This document shows positions 15,154-21,199 of a stretch of 23,689 nt of DNA, one piece after another. Position 1 is the first letter of the stretch; each line of letters opens with the position of its first letter. The translations under genes were made by a program, and so were the position numbers. The notes under the pieces are model-generated. The model was not told the DNA's origin and did not search any database. It was given only the letters and a program-made list of their open reading frames with translations. The stretch lies in NCBI GenBank assembly GCA_016206365.1, contig JACQRR010000166.1, positions 1 through 23,689 of the forward strand. Reading direction: 5' to 3'. Origin of the DNA: Candidatus Roizmanbacteria bacterium. Lineage in GTDB: Bacteria > Patescibacteriota > Microgenomatia > UBA1406 > GWC2-37-13.

Positions 15154-15704
15154 AATTCTCCTCTCATACATCTATCCAAAACCGAGTCATAGAGATCTTT
15201 GAGAAGATCTTTTTGTTTGAGTAAAAGTTTTTTAAAATCTTTTTGCGAAAAAAAAGTCGACACTTTTTGTTCCGGCCGATAGTTATAATTCCAAAAGTAA
15301 ATATCATCCCCATTACTTAAGAAAATAAATTCTACAGGTAAAGATTTTGCATAATCTAAGGCTTGTTTTTTTCCGAATCAGGGATCTTTAGAGAATCTTT
15401 TTGTCTCGATTACTGCTAATGGTCTGCCACGTCGATCTTTAAGTAAATAGTCGCAACGACCATCTTTTGTAGTTTCTTCAGTTGAGACTTGATTTTTGTC
15501 TTCTATATCCCAACCTATTTGGCGAAGTAATCGGTCAACAATTATACGCGAGTCTGTCTCTCTGAAAGTTTTTTTTCTATGGTCGGATTCTATATCTTCT
15601 TTAAGTTTTTTATATGAGTATCGGTCATTAGCTCCTATTTTAGCAGTTTCGGAAAGAAACAGAAGACAAATTGCTAGATTGCTAAATTGCTGAATCAGAT
15701 ACAA
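15150..15704 (-). pseudogene. HsdR N-terminal nuclease-domain fragment, in-frame stop
   Basis: The frame encodes an HSDR_N-like endonuclease domain of type I restriction enzymes: FRETDSRIIVDRLLRQIGWD, then GRCDYLL and PLAVIETKR, the D...ExK catalytic pattern. It stops at TGA 15378-15380 right after RFSKDP. The same frame continues without a break as FGKKQALDYAKSLPVEFIFL, SNGDDIYFWNYNYRPEQ and KDFKKLLLKQKDLL to a TGA at 15150, exactly the expected family continuation. So one nonsense mutation splits the domain. The helicase and C-terminal parts are absent. Its 5' end has no ATG and runs into the 72-bp repeat at 15621-15692, which supplies the first codons. A decayed remnant. Confidence 0.75.
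15621..15692 (+). repeat. 72-bp direct repeat, copy D1
   Basis: Begins TCGGTCATTAGCTCC and ends in the octamer tandem ATTGCTAG-ATTGCTAA-ATTGCTGA. It matches D2 (16489-16560) at 70 of 72 positions in the same orientation, 868 bp apart. The pair brackets the structured element and the brnTA locus. Confidence 0.9.
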
Positions 15705-15797
15705 TGCTGCACCTGATTTTATTGCGCTAGTAACGTTTGAGAATGTCTGATGTTCTGATGTGGTTGAATTGTTGAATAAGATTGAGTTTAATCAATC

Positions 15798-15903
15798 TAA
15801 TACCACTCCGCTATCAAACATCAATATTTGATAGCTTCGTTAGGTATCATACCCAACGTAGCTGTTATTCAATTCATGAAGACATGACAGCGAAGTGGTA
15901 TTA
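15798..15903 (-). other. 106-nt structured palindromic element
   Basis: Outer arms 15798-15816 and 15885-15903 form a 19-bp stem. On the minus strand all 19 pairs hold (17 Watson-Crick plus 2 G-U), whereas the plus strand has two mismatches. Inside, on the minus strand, are TCATG/CATGA, a 15-pair arm AGCTACGTTGGG.../...CTAACGAAGCT with one mismatch and one G-U, and a perfect 9-bp GCTATCAAA/TTTGATAGC. A cloverleaf-like or cruciform structure. Its family is unknown to me. Confidence 0.65.
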
Positions 15904-15914
15904 TAACTAATAAA

Positions 15915-15946
15915 TAGCATAAATATATATGGCAAAATATATGCTA
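15915..15946 (+). promoter_or_regulatory. Operator-like inverted repeat before brnT
   Basis: TAGCATAAATAT ... ATATATGCTA, 17 bp upstream of the brnT ATG. BrnTA-type modules are autorepressed by the BrnA antitoxin or the complex, so this is the natural operator candidate. AT-rich -10-like hexamers overlap it. Confidence 0.45.
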
Positions 15947-15962
15947 ATATGGTAATATATTT

Positions 15963-16250
15963 ATGAATACGATTTTTGAGTGGGATGATGTTAAGAATGC
16001 GGAAAATTTACAAAAACACGGAGTGAGCTTTGAAACAGCACAATACGCATTTATAGATCCAAATCGTATAATTGCAGAAGACGTTGCGCATAGCAGTAAA
16101 GAAAAGCGATATTATGTGTTCGGAAAAGTAAAAGGAGGGATATTAACAGTCCGTTTTACTTATCGTGGCAACCTTATTAGAATTATTGGTGCCGGTTACT
16201 GGAGAAAGGGTAAAAAAATATATGAAAAACAAAATAAAATATACAAATGA
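15963..16250 (+). CDS. brnT: BrnT-family toxin
   Basis: 95 aa. Family marks: FEWDDVKNAENLQKHGVSFE at the N-terminus, AFIDPNR, EKRYYVFGKV, LTVRFTYR and LIRIIGAG, ending in KGKKIYE. BrnT toxins are RelE-fold ribonucleases that stop growth by cutting RNA and are neutralised by BrnA. The usual end motif (ISAR...ER..YE) is altered to GAGYWRKGKKIYE, so activity may differ. ATG 15963 has no Shine-Dalgarno. It overlaps brnA by 29 bp. The locus lies between 72-bp direct repeats, as a mobile or recombinable cassette would. Confidence 0.85.
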   Translation: MNTIFEWDDVKNAENLQKHGVSFETAQYAFIDPNRIIAEDVAHSSKEKRYYVFGKVKGGILTVRFTYRGNLIRIIGAGYWRKGKKIYEKQNKIYK

Positions 16251-16455
16251 ACCGATTGAAACAAAGGTAATCAGCGATTTTTTGCCTAAACCTGAGGATT
16301 TGATTCTAAAGGAAAAAAGAACAAGGGTAACTTTAACTCTTACTGAGAAAAGTTTAGAATTTTTCAAAAGTGCCGCTAAAAAACATAAAGCTTCATACCA
16401 GGCAATGATCAGAAGACTTCTAGACTTTTATACTGCAAATCAAGCGAGCCAGTAA
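16222..16455 (+). CDS. brnA: BrnA-family antitoxin
   Basis: 77 aa from ATG 16222 (MKNKIKYTNEPIETKVISDF); an earlier ATG at 16165 lies deep in brnT and is unlikely. The C-terminal half is a ribbon-helix-helix: KRTRVTLTLTEKSLEFFKSA (strand and first helix), then KHKASYQAMIRRLLDFY (second helix). AAAGGG lies upstream at long spacing. BrnA binds BrnT and represses the operon. Stop at 16455, 33 bp before repeat D2. Confidence 0.85.
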   Translation: MKNKIKYTNEPIETKVISDFLPKPEDLILKEKRTRVTLTLTEKSLEFFKSAAKKHKASYQAMIRRLLDFYTANQASQ

Positions 16456-16488
16456 AGAATTTTTGTCAACTTATCTTCTTTGGAATAG

Positions 16489-16560
16489 TCGGTCATTAGC
16501 TCCTATTTTAGCAGTTTCGGAAAGAAACAGAAGACAAATTGCTATATTGTTAAATTGCTG
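16489..16560 (+). repeat. 72-bp direct repeat, copy D2
   Basis: 70 of 72 positions identical to D1. The terminal octamer tandem is one unit longer here (ATTGCTAT-ATTGTTAA-ATTGCTGG-ATTGTTGG, extending to 16568). Confidence 0.9.
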
Positions 16561-16592
16561 GATTGTTGGAAGATTTACTCATATTTTGAGCC

Positions 16593-16623
16593 TTGACAAA
16601 TTAGAAGTAATTTTTGCTATAAT
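16593..16623 (+). promoter_or_regulatory. Promoter of a predicted small RNA
   Basis: TTGACA (16593-16598), 19-nt spacer, and an extended -10 TGCTATAAT (16615-16623). The -10 is perfect with a TGn extension. Predicted start A16630. No protein-coding frame follows on this strand. Confidence 0.7.
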
Positions 16624-16629
16624 ATTGTT

Positions 16630-16690
16630 AATCACTAGGGAGAATACGACCCATAGACTACGTGTCTATGAGCGACGCCTCCCGTTTTTA
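16630..16690 (+). ncRNA. Predicted ~60-nt small RNA, hairpin ending in a U-run
   Basis: From the predicted start the RNA folds as an outer stem GGGAG (16638-16642)/CTCCC (16679-16683) and an inner 7-bp stem CATAGAC/GTCTATG with loop TACGU. They are joined by a large internal loop with ACGAC on one side and GCGACG on the other. The outer stem is followed by GTTTTTATTT, a terminator tail. The RNA is convergent with, and its 3' part antisense to, the last ~25 nt of the NYN-domain frame. No known family is recognised; an alternative is a plain terminator for the brnTA unit, but then a near-consensus promoter just upstream would be odd. Confidence 0.5.
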
Positions 16691-17103
16691 TTTGGCATAA
16701 ATTCTAACCGCTGCTTTTCTCGATACAAGAACACTTTATATTCTTGAAACCTATCAAGCAAGCTTGACTCCGAGTGTTTATTGGGGATAATAATCTTGTA
16801 TAGTTTATTTTTACTTAATAAATACTCGTGTAGACAATAAAAATCTCCATCTCCGGATACAATGATTGCCTTATCATAAAGTTGGAATTGAATAACAGCT
16901 GAGTGTAAAACAATTTCTGCGTCAACATTTCCTTTAGGTTTGCCTTGTTCATCATTAACAGTTGGTTTGAAAACCAATTCATAACCGCAAGATTTCAAAA
17001 AATGGTAAAGCTTCTTGTTTTTCTTAATAAAGCCTATAAATAAAAATGCCTTCTCAACTTTAAATTTATCTCTTAGATAATTCCTAAATTTTTTAAAATG
17101 GGC
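16666..17103 (-). pseudogene. NYN-domain (LabA/DUF88-like) gene, N-terminus missing
   Basis: About 145 codons with NYN nuclease-domain features: KKFRNYLRDKF, AFLFIGFI, YELVFKPT, GKPKGNVDAEIVL and AIIVSGDGDFYCL, which hold three of the acidic residues. The usual first ~25 residues, including the strand with the first catalytic Asp, are absent. Upstream the frame is open back to the M23 stop at 17149-17151 with no ATG or GTG, and similarity ends abruptly near HFKKF. The only start in the frame, a TTG at 16998, would discard still more of the domain. Probably a truncated, inactive RNA-nuclease gene cut at its 5' side; its 3' end overlaps the predicted small RNA. Confidence 0.65.
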
Positions 17104-17148
17104 TTTGGCGATGCGTTGAAGCAGAGAGATCGAGATTTTATAATATAT

Positions 17149-18321
17149 TTAGAGAGAATAGACGTGCAGGTAATAGGTGACAATATTTGAATCTTTGTGG
17201 ACGAGTTTAACGTAAGACAAAGCGCAGCCTACAGAGTAGCTGCCTCGATAGAGATCGCCATCGGCGACTGACAGGACGCTGTTTGCTGAGCCGTTGATAT
17301 CAAGGCCGTTGTGAGAGCTGTAGATTCTACCCACCCAGGTATTACGAGTTGCCCAGGTGCTTCCGTATCCCTGCTCTAATTCGATAGCAGGGTTAAGCGG
17401 CCAGTCCCAGCCACCCGTTGGGTTGAATGAGTCTCCATCGGAAGAACCACATCCTGAACCTGAGCAATTTCTATAATCAACGGACTTTAAATAATTAAAT
17501 GGATTTGTTACAGACCCGTTTTCTTGGACTATGAAATGAAGATGTCCGCCAGACGAGTTGCAGGAAGCACCGGGAATAATTGAGGCGATGGTCTCGCCTT
17601 TTTTTACTTCTCTCAATTTAGTTTCGCTGCCTGCTCCAGAGATAATGCCTTGAATAGCTGCATATTCTGCTCTAGCCTGTTCAAGTAGGTGTTGATAGAT
17701 TTTTTCATCACTTTGAGTTACGTTAAGAAGCTTTTGTTTGGCAGCTTTTTGATTATCTAAATCGTTCTTTTGTCGATTTAGCTGTATTTCTAATGCGTTT
17801 AATTCGGCTTTTTTTGCTTCTCTTAAGCTTTTTTGTTCTTCAAAATTCAGTTTGGTTTCTTGCACCTGGACGAGAAGCTTTTGATTATTTTCTTGAGTTG
17901 TCTTGAGGTATTTAATTTTATTGATAAAATCATTGGCATTTTGACTATCAAAAAGCATAGCAAAAAAAGATACCGTTCTATTTTTGTAACCCTCAACTAC
18001 TTTTCTCAACAACAGTTTCGACAGATGATCAAGAGCTGTGTCAAGTCCTTCGATTCTTGAGGTTAAGATCTCTATTTCTTTTTGAGTGGATATTATTTTT
18101 TCCTCAGTCTCTTGAATTTTGAGGGCCGTGAGATTGATTTGAACAGTCATGTACTGGATTTGAGCAGAGAGGGTGTCTCTTTGTTGTGCCAAATCATTGA
18201 GTTTTCGCTGATATTCTTCAATCTTTTTCGCCACCTCACCTGCATTTTGTTGGGCAAAAACAATTTGAGCAATAAGAAGAAAAACAATAAAAATGAGTGA
18301 AAAGAAAATTTTCTTCGCCAT
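17149..18321 (-). CDS. Secreted coiled-coil M23 hydrolase, permuted domain
   Basis: 390 aa. Signal peptide (residues 1-23, FFSLIFIVFLLIAQIVFA), then a long coiled coil (~28-225, EnvC/CwlO-like), a hinge, and a C-terminal M23-type metallopeptidase region. The motifs appear in permuted order: GGHLHFIV (H260, H262) comes first, then HNGLDI (H337, D341), and YYLHV (H386) at the very end. In ordinary M23 enzymes the order is HxxxD, then YxH, then HxH. All zinc and catalytic residues are still present. It would cut peptidoglycan cross-links outside the cell. Coiled-coil M23 proteins are activated by FtsEX, and ftsEX lies 0.7 kb upstream on the same strand. A TATAAT ends 6 nt before the ATG, so the mRNA may be leaderless. 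Confidence 0.85.
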   Translation of the reverse strand: MAKKIFFSLIFIVFLLIAQIVFAQQNAGEVAKKIEEYQRKLNDLAQQRDTLSAQIQYMTVQINLTALKIQETEEKIISTQKEIEILTSRIEGLDTALDHLSKLLLRKVVEGYKNRTVSFFAMLFDSQNANDFINKIKYLKTTQENNQKLLVQVQETKLNFEEQKSLREAKKAELNALEIQLNRQKNDLDNQKAAKQKLLNVTQSDEKIYQHLLEQARAEYAAIQGIISGAGSETKLREVKKGETIASIIPGASCNSSGGHLHFIVQENGSVTNPFNYLKSVDYRNCSGSGCGSSDGDSFNPTGGWDWPLNPAIELEQGYGSTWATRNTWVGRIYSSHNGLDINGSANSVLSVADGDLYRGSYSVGCALSYVKLVHKDSNIVTYYLHVYSL

Positions 18322-18327
18322 GTATTA

Positions 18328-18333
18328 ATTATA
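18328..18333 (-). promoter_or_regulatory. -10 element of the M23 hydrolase
   Basis: TATAAT (18333-18328) then 6 nt to ATG 18321, predicting transcription from the A of the ATG. The -35 is weak (TTCATG at 16-nt spacing). Confidence 0.5.
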
Positions 18334-18566
18334 ACGAAGAATCAAATAACATGAAGCTGTTTAACTCTATTTATTTTTGATTCGCTAATAATTTTTTGAT
18401 TACTGACTTACTTTCTTTTAGCGAACACACAAAATTTGCTCCTGCATTTTTAATTACGCAGTTATTCTATTACTCTTGAAGTGAAATTGAGGAGTATTAC
18501 AACTTTTGAGATGCTCGCATTACATTAAATGTTGTAATTTTTTCAGTCTTCAAATATTTTATAGTT
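18334..18566. other. Gap without a gene, two inverted repeats
   Basis: No coding frame is credible on either strand. TTCGCTAA (18381-18388) and TTAGCGAA (18418-18425) form an 8-bp inverted repeat. ATTACAAC (18496-18503) and GTTGTAAT (18531-18538), followed by TTTTT on the plus strand, form a second, weakly terminator-like. Confidence 0.4.
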
Positions 18567-18722
18567 TTATTTTAAAAAACTTATTTTTTGAGTTTTGAAG
18601 TTTAGTCTTACTTCGTAGTTATTTAGTAATGCAGTCCCTGCTAAAGCTTCGGAGCTCTCAGTTAAAGTAGTAAAGACTTCTTTCCAACTCTCATTTAAGT
18701 TTACCTCAATCGAAAAAACTAA
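18567..18722 (-). pseudogene. 3' remnant of a retropepsin-like aspartic protease gene
   Basis: An open frame with no start codon, overlapping the 3' end of the 86-residue gene in another frame and ending at TAA 18567-18569. It reads ELVFSIEVNLNESWKEVF, then EALAGTALLNNYEVRLNF and KTQKISFLK. The GTALLNNYEVRLNF part matches the C-terminal strand-helix-strand (LLGxxLLxxYxVxxxF) of small clan AA aspartic proteases. The N-terminal half with the catalytic DTG is missing. In other bacteria, relatives of the upstream 86-residue protein often precede such a protease gene, which fits a deletion here. Confidence 0.5.
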
Positions 18723-18979
18723 CTCTCTGCTTGTTCGTCCGCAGGGAAGCCTATTTTAATAAAGTAAAAAATTTTTTTAGGAAATTTTTTCCTGGCTTTT
18801 TCAAATACTTCTATTTGGTTTTTACCGATAAAATATTTCCCCGAGTCAACTTCAATTGCCATGAACTTTCCTTTATTTTCTTTTTCAAGTCTATCTTTGA
18901 CGGCATTATATATGTTTTCTCCTTTTTGAGCTAGTTGATCTGGATAAATTGTAGGTAGAGGAGAGTATGTTTTATTCAT
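18719..18979 (-). CDS. Small conserved protein of unknown function
   Basis: 86 aa soluble protein. Recognisable pattern: YPDQLAQKGENIYNAVKDRLE, then GKFMAIEVDSGKYFIGKNQ and KARKKFPKKIFYFIKIG. This pattern recurs in many bacteria as a small hypothetical protein, often upstream of a retropepsin-like protease gene, and the remnant just downstream agrees. Function not established. Predicted leaderless: TGTTATTCT (extended -10) lies 6 nt before the ATG. It is separated from ftsX by a weak hairpin (18996-19011). Confidence 0.75.
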   Translation of the reverse strand: MNKTYSPLPTIYPDQLAQKGENIYNAVKDRLEKENKGKFMAIEVDSGKYFIGKNQIEVFEKARKKFPKKIFYFIKIGFPADEQAES

Positions 18980-18985
18980 AACTTA

Positions 18986-18994
18986 AGAATAACA
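18986..18994 (-). promoter_or_regulatory. Extended -10 of the 86-residue gene
   Basis: TG-T-TATTCT (18994-18986), then 6 nt to ATG 18979. No clear -35. Confidence 0.4.
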
Positions 18995-18995
18995 A

Positions 18996-19011
18996 AAAAA
19001 CTATCGTTTTT
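18996..19011 (-). terminator. Weak terminator after ftsX
   Basis: AAAAAC-GATA-GTTTTTTT, 6-bp stem with one G-C pair, followed by T; it starts 8 nt after the ftsX stop. Confidence 0.35.
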
Positions 19012-19018
19012 CAAATTT

Positions 19019-19915
19019 TTAAATCTTCAAATACTTTTGGATGGCGAGGAGTGTGGCGAGGATGGCGATTCCAACTCCAAAAATTAAAGAGAGGAAAAAG
19101 GCTGTAGATAAAAATGCTGCATTAAGAGGCCACACTGTTAACTTTGAGAGGAAGAGTGAAATATTAAGTTGAGAGATATCTTTTAGATATGGGACAAAAA
19201 ACGGTTTAAGATAAAGCAAAAGCGCTAAGATTATTACAAAAGATCCGGCAGAGGCTGTAAAACCAAATAAAATCGCCTCAAGAAGAAAAGGTTTTTTTAT
19301 GTAAAATTTGCTCGCTCCCAGGAGACGTAAAAGTTCTATTTCGTCTTTTTTGAGGGCTATTTTAAACAATGTGGTGGTTATCAAAACCAGAATAGACAAA
19401 AAAATGAGAAATAGAAAAAAGACTACTGTAGTCTTTCGCAAAATATCGGTGAGCGTGAGGAGGCGTTCGAGGATATCTTTTTGGAAATTGACTTCATCAA
19501 CCCCCGCCTGTTTTTTTAAAAAATTTGCCAGCTCGGGGAGATAAGACGGTTTTTTTGCAAATATCTCTAAAGATGCGGGTAAGATGTCTGAGGAGACCAT
19601 CTCGAGAAGAAGCGGGTTATCTTTGTTCAACTCTTTATAAATTTTGTAAGCCTCCTCTTTAGATACATATTTTATCGACAGGATTTTTCCAGAATTCATT
19701 AGTGTATCGCGTACTTTAAAGATCTCGTTCTCAGGAGTATTTGTTTGGAAATAAACTGTCACTTGCGGTCTGGTTTCAACATATCCCAAAAGGCCGTACA
19801 AAAAACTCAGCGAGATAAACATGATGGTGGATAAAAAGAGTGTAAAAAATAAAATCAAAAAAGCTGCTAATGATTGATATGGAGTCCTTCGAATCGAGGT
19901 AAATACTTCTGTCAT
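19019..19915 (-). CDS. ftsX: Cell division permease FtsX
   Basis: 298 aa. FtsX layout: a short cytoplasmic N-terminus (FTSIRRTPYQSLAAF), TM1 (~18-43), an extracellular domain (~45-165: PQVTVYFQTNTPENEI, YVSKEEAYKIYKEL, LPASLEIFAKKP, VDEVNFQKD), then three more helices (~165-187, ~212-234, ~262-290), with the conserved KDEIELLRLLGASKFYIKKPF between TM2 and TM3. With FtsE it forms a transporter-like complex that transmits ATP hydrolysis to extracellular peptidoglycan hydrolases. It overlaps ftsE by 4 bp (ATGA) and has a perfect AAAGGAGG 9 nt before the ATG. Confidence 0.93.
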   Translation of the reverse strand: MTEVFTSIRRTPYQSLAAFLILFFTLFLSTIMFISLSFLYGLLGYVETRPQVTVYFQTNTPENEIFKVRDTLMNSGKILSIKYVSKEEAYKIYKELNKDNPLLLEMVSSDILPASLEIFAKKPSYLPELANFLKKQAGVDEVNFQKDILERLLTLTDILRKTTVVFFLFLIFLSILVLITTTLFKIALKKDEIELLRLLGASKFYIKKPFLLEAILFGFTASAGSFVIILALLLYLKPFFVPYLKDISQLNISLFLSKLTVWPLNAAFLSTAFFLSLIFGVGIAILATLLAIQKYLKI

Positions 19916-20589
19916 ATTTCATAACCTCCTTTTCTTTGATCTTTGCTGAGCTTGCCTTGTTTTAAGACTAAAACCCTTTTTTGAAAGCTATTGACTACGT
20001 CTGTATTATGAGTTGCGACGATGATAGTTTTTGTTCCTTCTAATTTTTTAAAGATTTTCATGACTTCCCAGGTAGTCTTTGGATCTAGATTGCCGGTTGG
20101 TTCATCTGCTAAGATGATATCTCTATTGCCGGCGATAGCTCTTGCGATTGCAACTCTTTGTATCTCTCCAGCTGAAAGTTGGAGGGGAAATGTCATTTCC
20201 TTTTTTGCTAAACCTACAAGGCTTAAAGCTTCCCCGACTTCTTTTTTAATTTGATCGTCTGACAGATCACTAACTTTTAAACTCAAGGCGATGTTTTCGT
20301 ATACGTTTTTATCAAAAAGAATTTTAAAATCTTGAAAGATCATTCCGATTTTTCTTCTTAAAATCTCTACTTGATCGAAGTGCCTTGAGGCGATGTCAAA
20401 ATCGTCAACTAATATGGTTCCATTAGTCGGGAGGAACTCTCGAAGGATTAGTTTAAGGATGGTAGTTTTTCCTGCGCCTGATGGACCAACAATAAAAATA
20501 AACTCTTTATCTTCGATCTCAAACGAAACCTCATCAACTGCAAGATTTCCTAAAGGAAATTTTTTTGTAACGTTTTCGAATTTAATCAT
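19912..20589 (-). CDS. ftsE: Cell division ATP-binding protein FtsE
   Basis: 225 aa from ATG 20589 (MIKFENVTKKF). ABC ATPase motifs: Walker A GPSGAGKTT, Q-loop QDFKILFDKNVYENIAL, signature LSAGEIQRVAIARAI (a variant of LSGGEQQR), Walker B IILADEPTGNLD, and H-loop VATHN. The frame is open to 20622, but the extra 11 residues approach the REP-like repeat and do not match the family. It energises FtsX. Translation of ftsX is coupled through the ATGA overlap. The prfB-ftsE-ftsX neighbourhood is common in bacteria. Confidence 0.95.
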   Translation of the reverse strand: MIKFENVTKKFPLGNLAVDEVSFEIEDKEFIFIVGPSGAGKTTILKLILREFLPTNGTILVDDFDIASRHFDQVEILRRKIGMIFQDFKILFDKNVYENIALSLKVSDLSDDQIKKEVGEALSLVGLAKKEMTFPLQLSAGEIQRVAIARAIAGNRDIILADEPTGNLDPKTTWEVMKIFKKLEGTKTIIVATHNTDVVNSFQKRVLVLKQGKLSKDQRKGGYEI

Positions 20590-20598
20590 GGTTTTATT

Positions 20599-20704
20599 GT
20601 CATCCTGAACCCCGATATTCATCGGGGTAAACTCCGTGAAGGATCTAGCGACCGAAGGGAGCGTTATTGCGCTACGCTAGATTCCTCGCTTCGCTCGGAA
20701 TGAC
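20599..20704. repeat. REP-like bipartite palindrome (copy 2)
   Basis: GTCATCCTGA ... AGGATCTAGCG on the left and CGCTAGATTCCTCGC ... GCTCGGAATGAC on the right, inverted, with internal hairpins such as CCCCGAT/ATCGGGG. Same architecture as 23324-23429. It lies between ftsE and the upstream membrane-protein gene. Confidence 0.8.
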
Positions 20705-20715
20705 GCGGGGCGCTA

Positions 20716-21162
20716 TTAAAGCACTTCAACAAGTCCAACGTCCATTAACCAGCCTGCTTTCTCCGAGCTGAATGTCTCACCCCAAACGCGGACTTTTTTG
20801 TTGATATATTGAGATAGATCTACCGTGGTAGAGGTTAAATATACGTTCTGTGATTCGCCTCCTGGTCGTTCAAGATGAAAGTTCCCCTCACCGTCGATTC
20901 CCCCTTCTTCTAAGACGCCTTCGGCTTTATCTTTGAAGGTTTTTTTATCGGCAATTCCTGCGGTTTTTTCAACTTTTGTTTTTGCTACTTGTGTATCCTT
21001 AGCCGCCTTTTTTTTCGTGAAACTAAAAAGAAAACCAAGAATTAAACCAGCGACAACTGCGACGAGGAAGAAAGAGAAAAATTGGCTAAATGTAAAGGCA
21101 TTCTCATTGGTTTTAGAATCCAAATCATGAATTAAGTTTTTGCTGCCAGGAACACTTTCCAT
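20716..21162 (-). CDS. Membrane-anchored protein with C-terminal beta module
   Basis: 148 aa. A short cytoplasmic N-terminus, one TM helix (~24-48, FFSFFLVAVVAGLILGFLFSF), a basic/alanine linker, then a compact C-terminal module (~95-148) reading HLERPGGESQNVYLTSTTVD, LSQYINKKVRVWGE and GWLMDVGLVEVL. It looks like a small OB-fold-like beta barrel; the family has no name I know and the function is unknown. It lies between prfB and ftsE. A short hairpin with T-run (21184-21197) after prfB, and TGCTAAGCT 6 nt before the ATG, hint that it has its own leaderless start. Confidence 0.7.
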   Translation of the reverse strand: MESVPGSKNLIHDLDSKTNENAFTFSQFFSFFLVAVVAGLILGFLFSFTKKKAAKDTQVAKTKVEKTAGIADKKTFKDKAEGVLEEGGIDGEGNFHLERPGGESQNVYLTSTTVDLSQYINKKVRVWGETFSSEKAGWLMDVGLVEVL

Positions 21163-21199
21163 AAGAAAAGCTTAGCAATAAAATTGTTAAAAAACAACC

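Noticed and set aside
15378..15380. In-frame TGA as a recoded glycine, as in some Patescibacteria
   Set aside because: prfB encodes an RF2 with SPF and GGQ, TGA ends several genes here (rpoB, ftsE), and no other long gene has an internal TGA. A nonsense mutation is simpler.
15660..15700. Short tandem repeats as a CRISPR array
   Set aside because: The period is 8 bp without spacers, and no cas gene is present.
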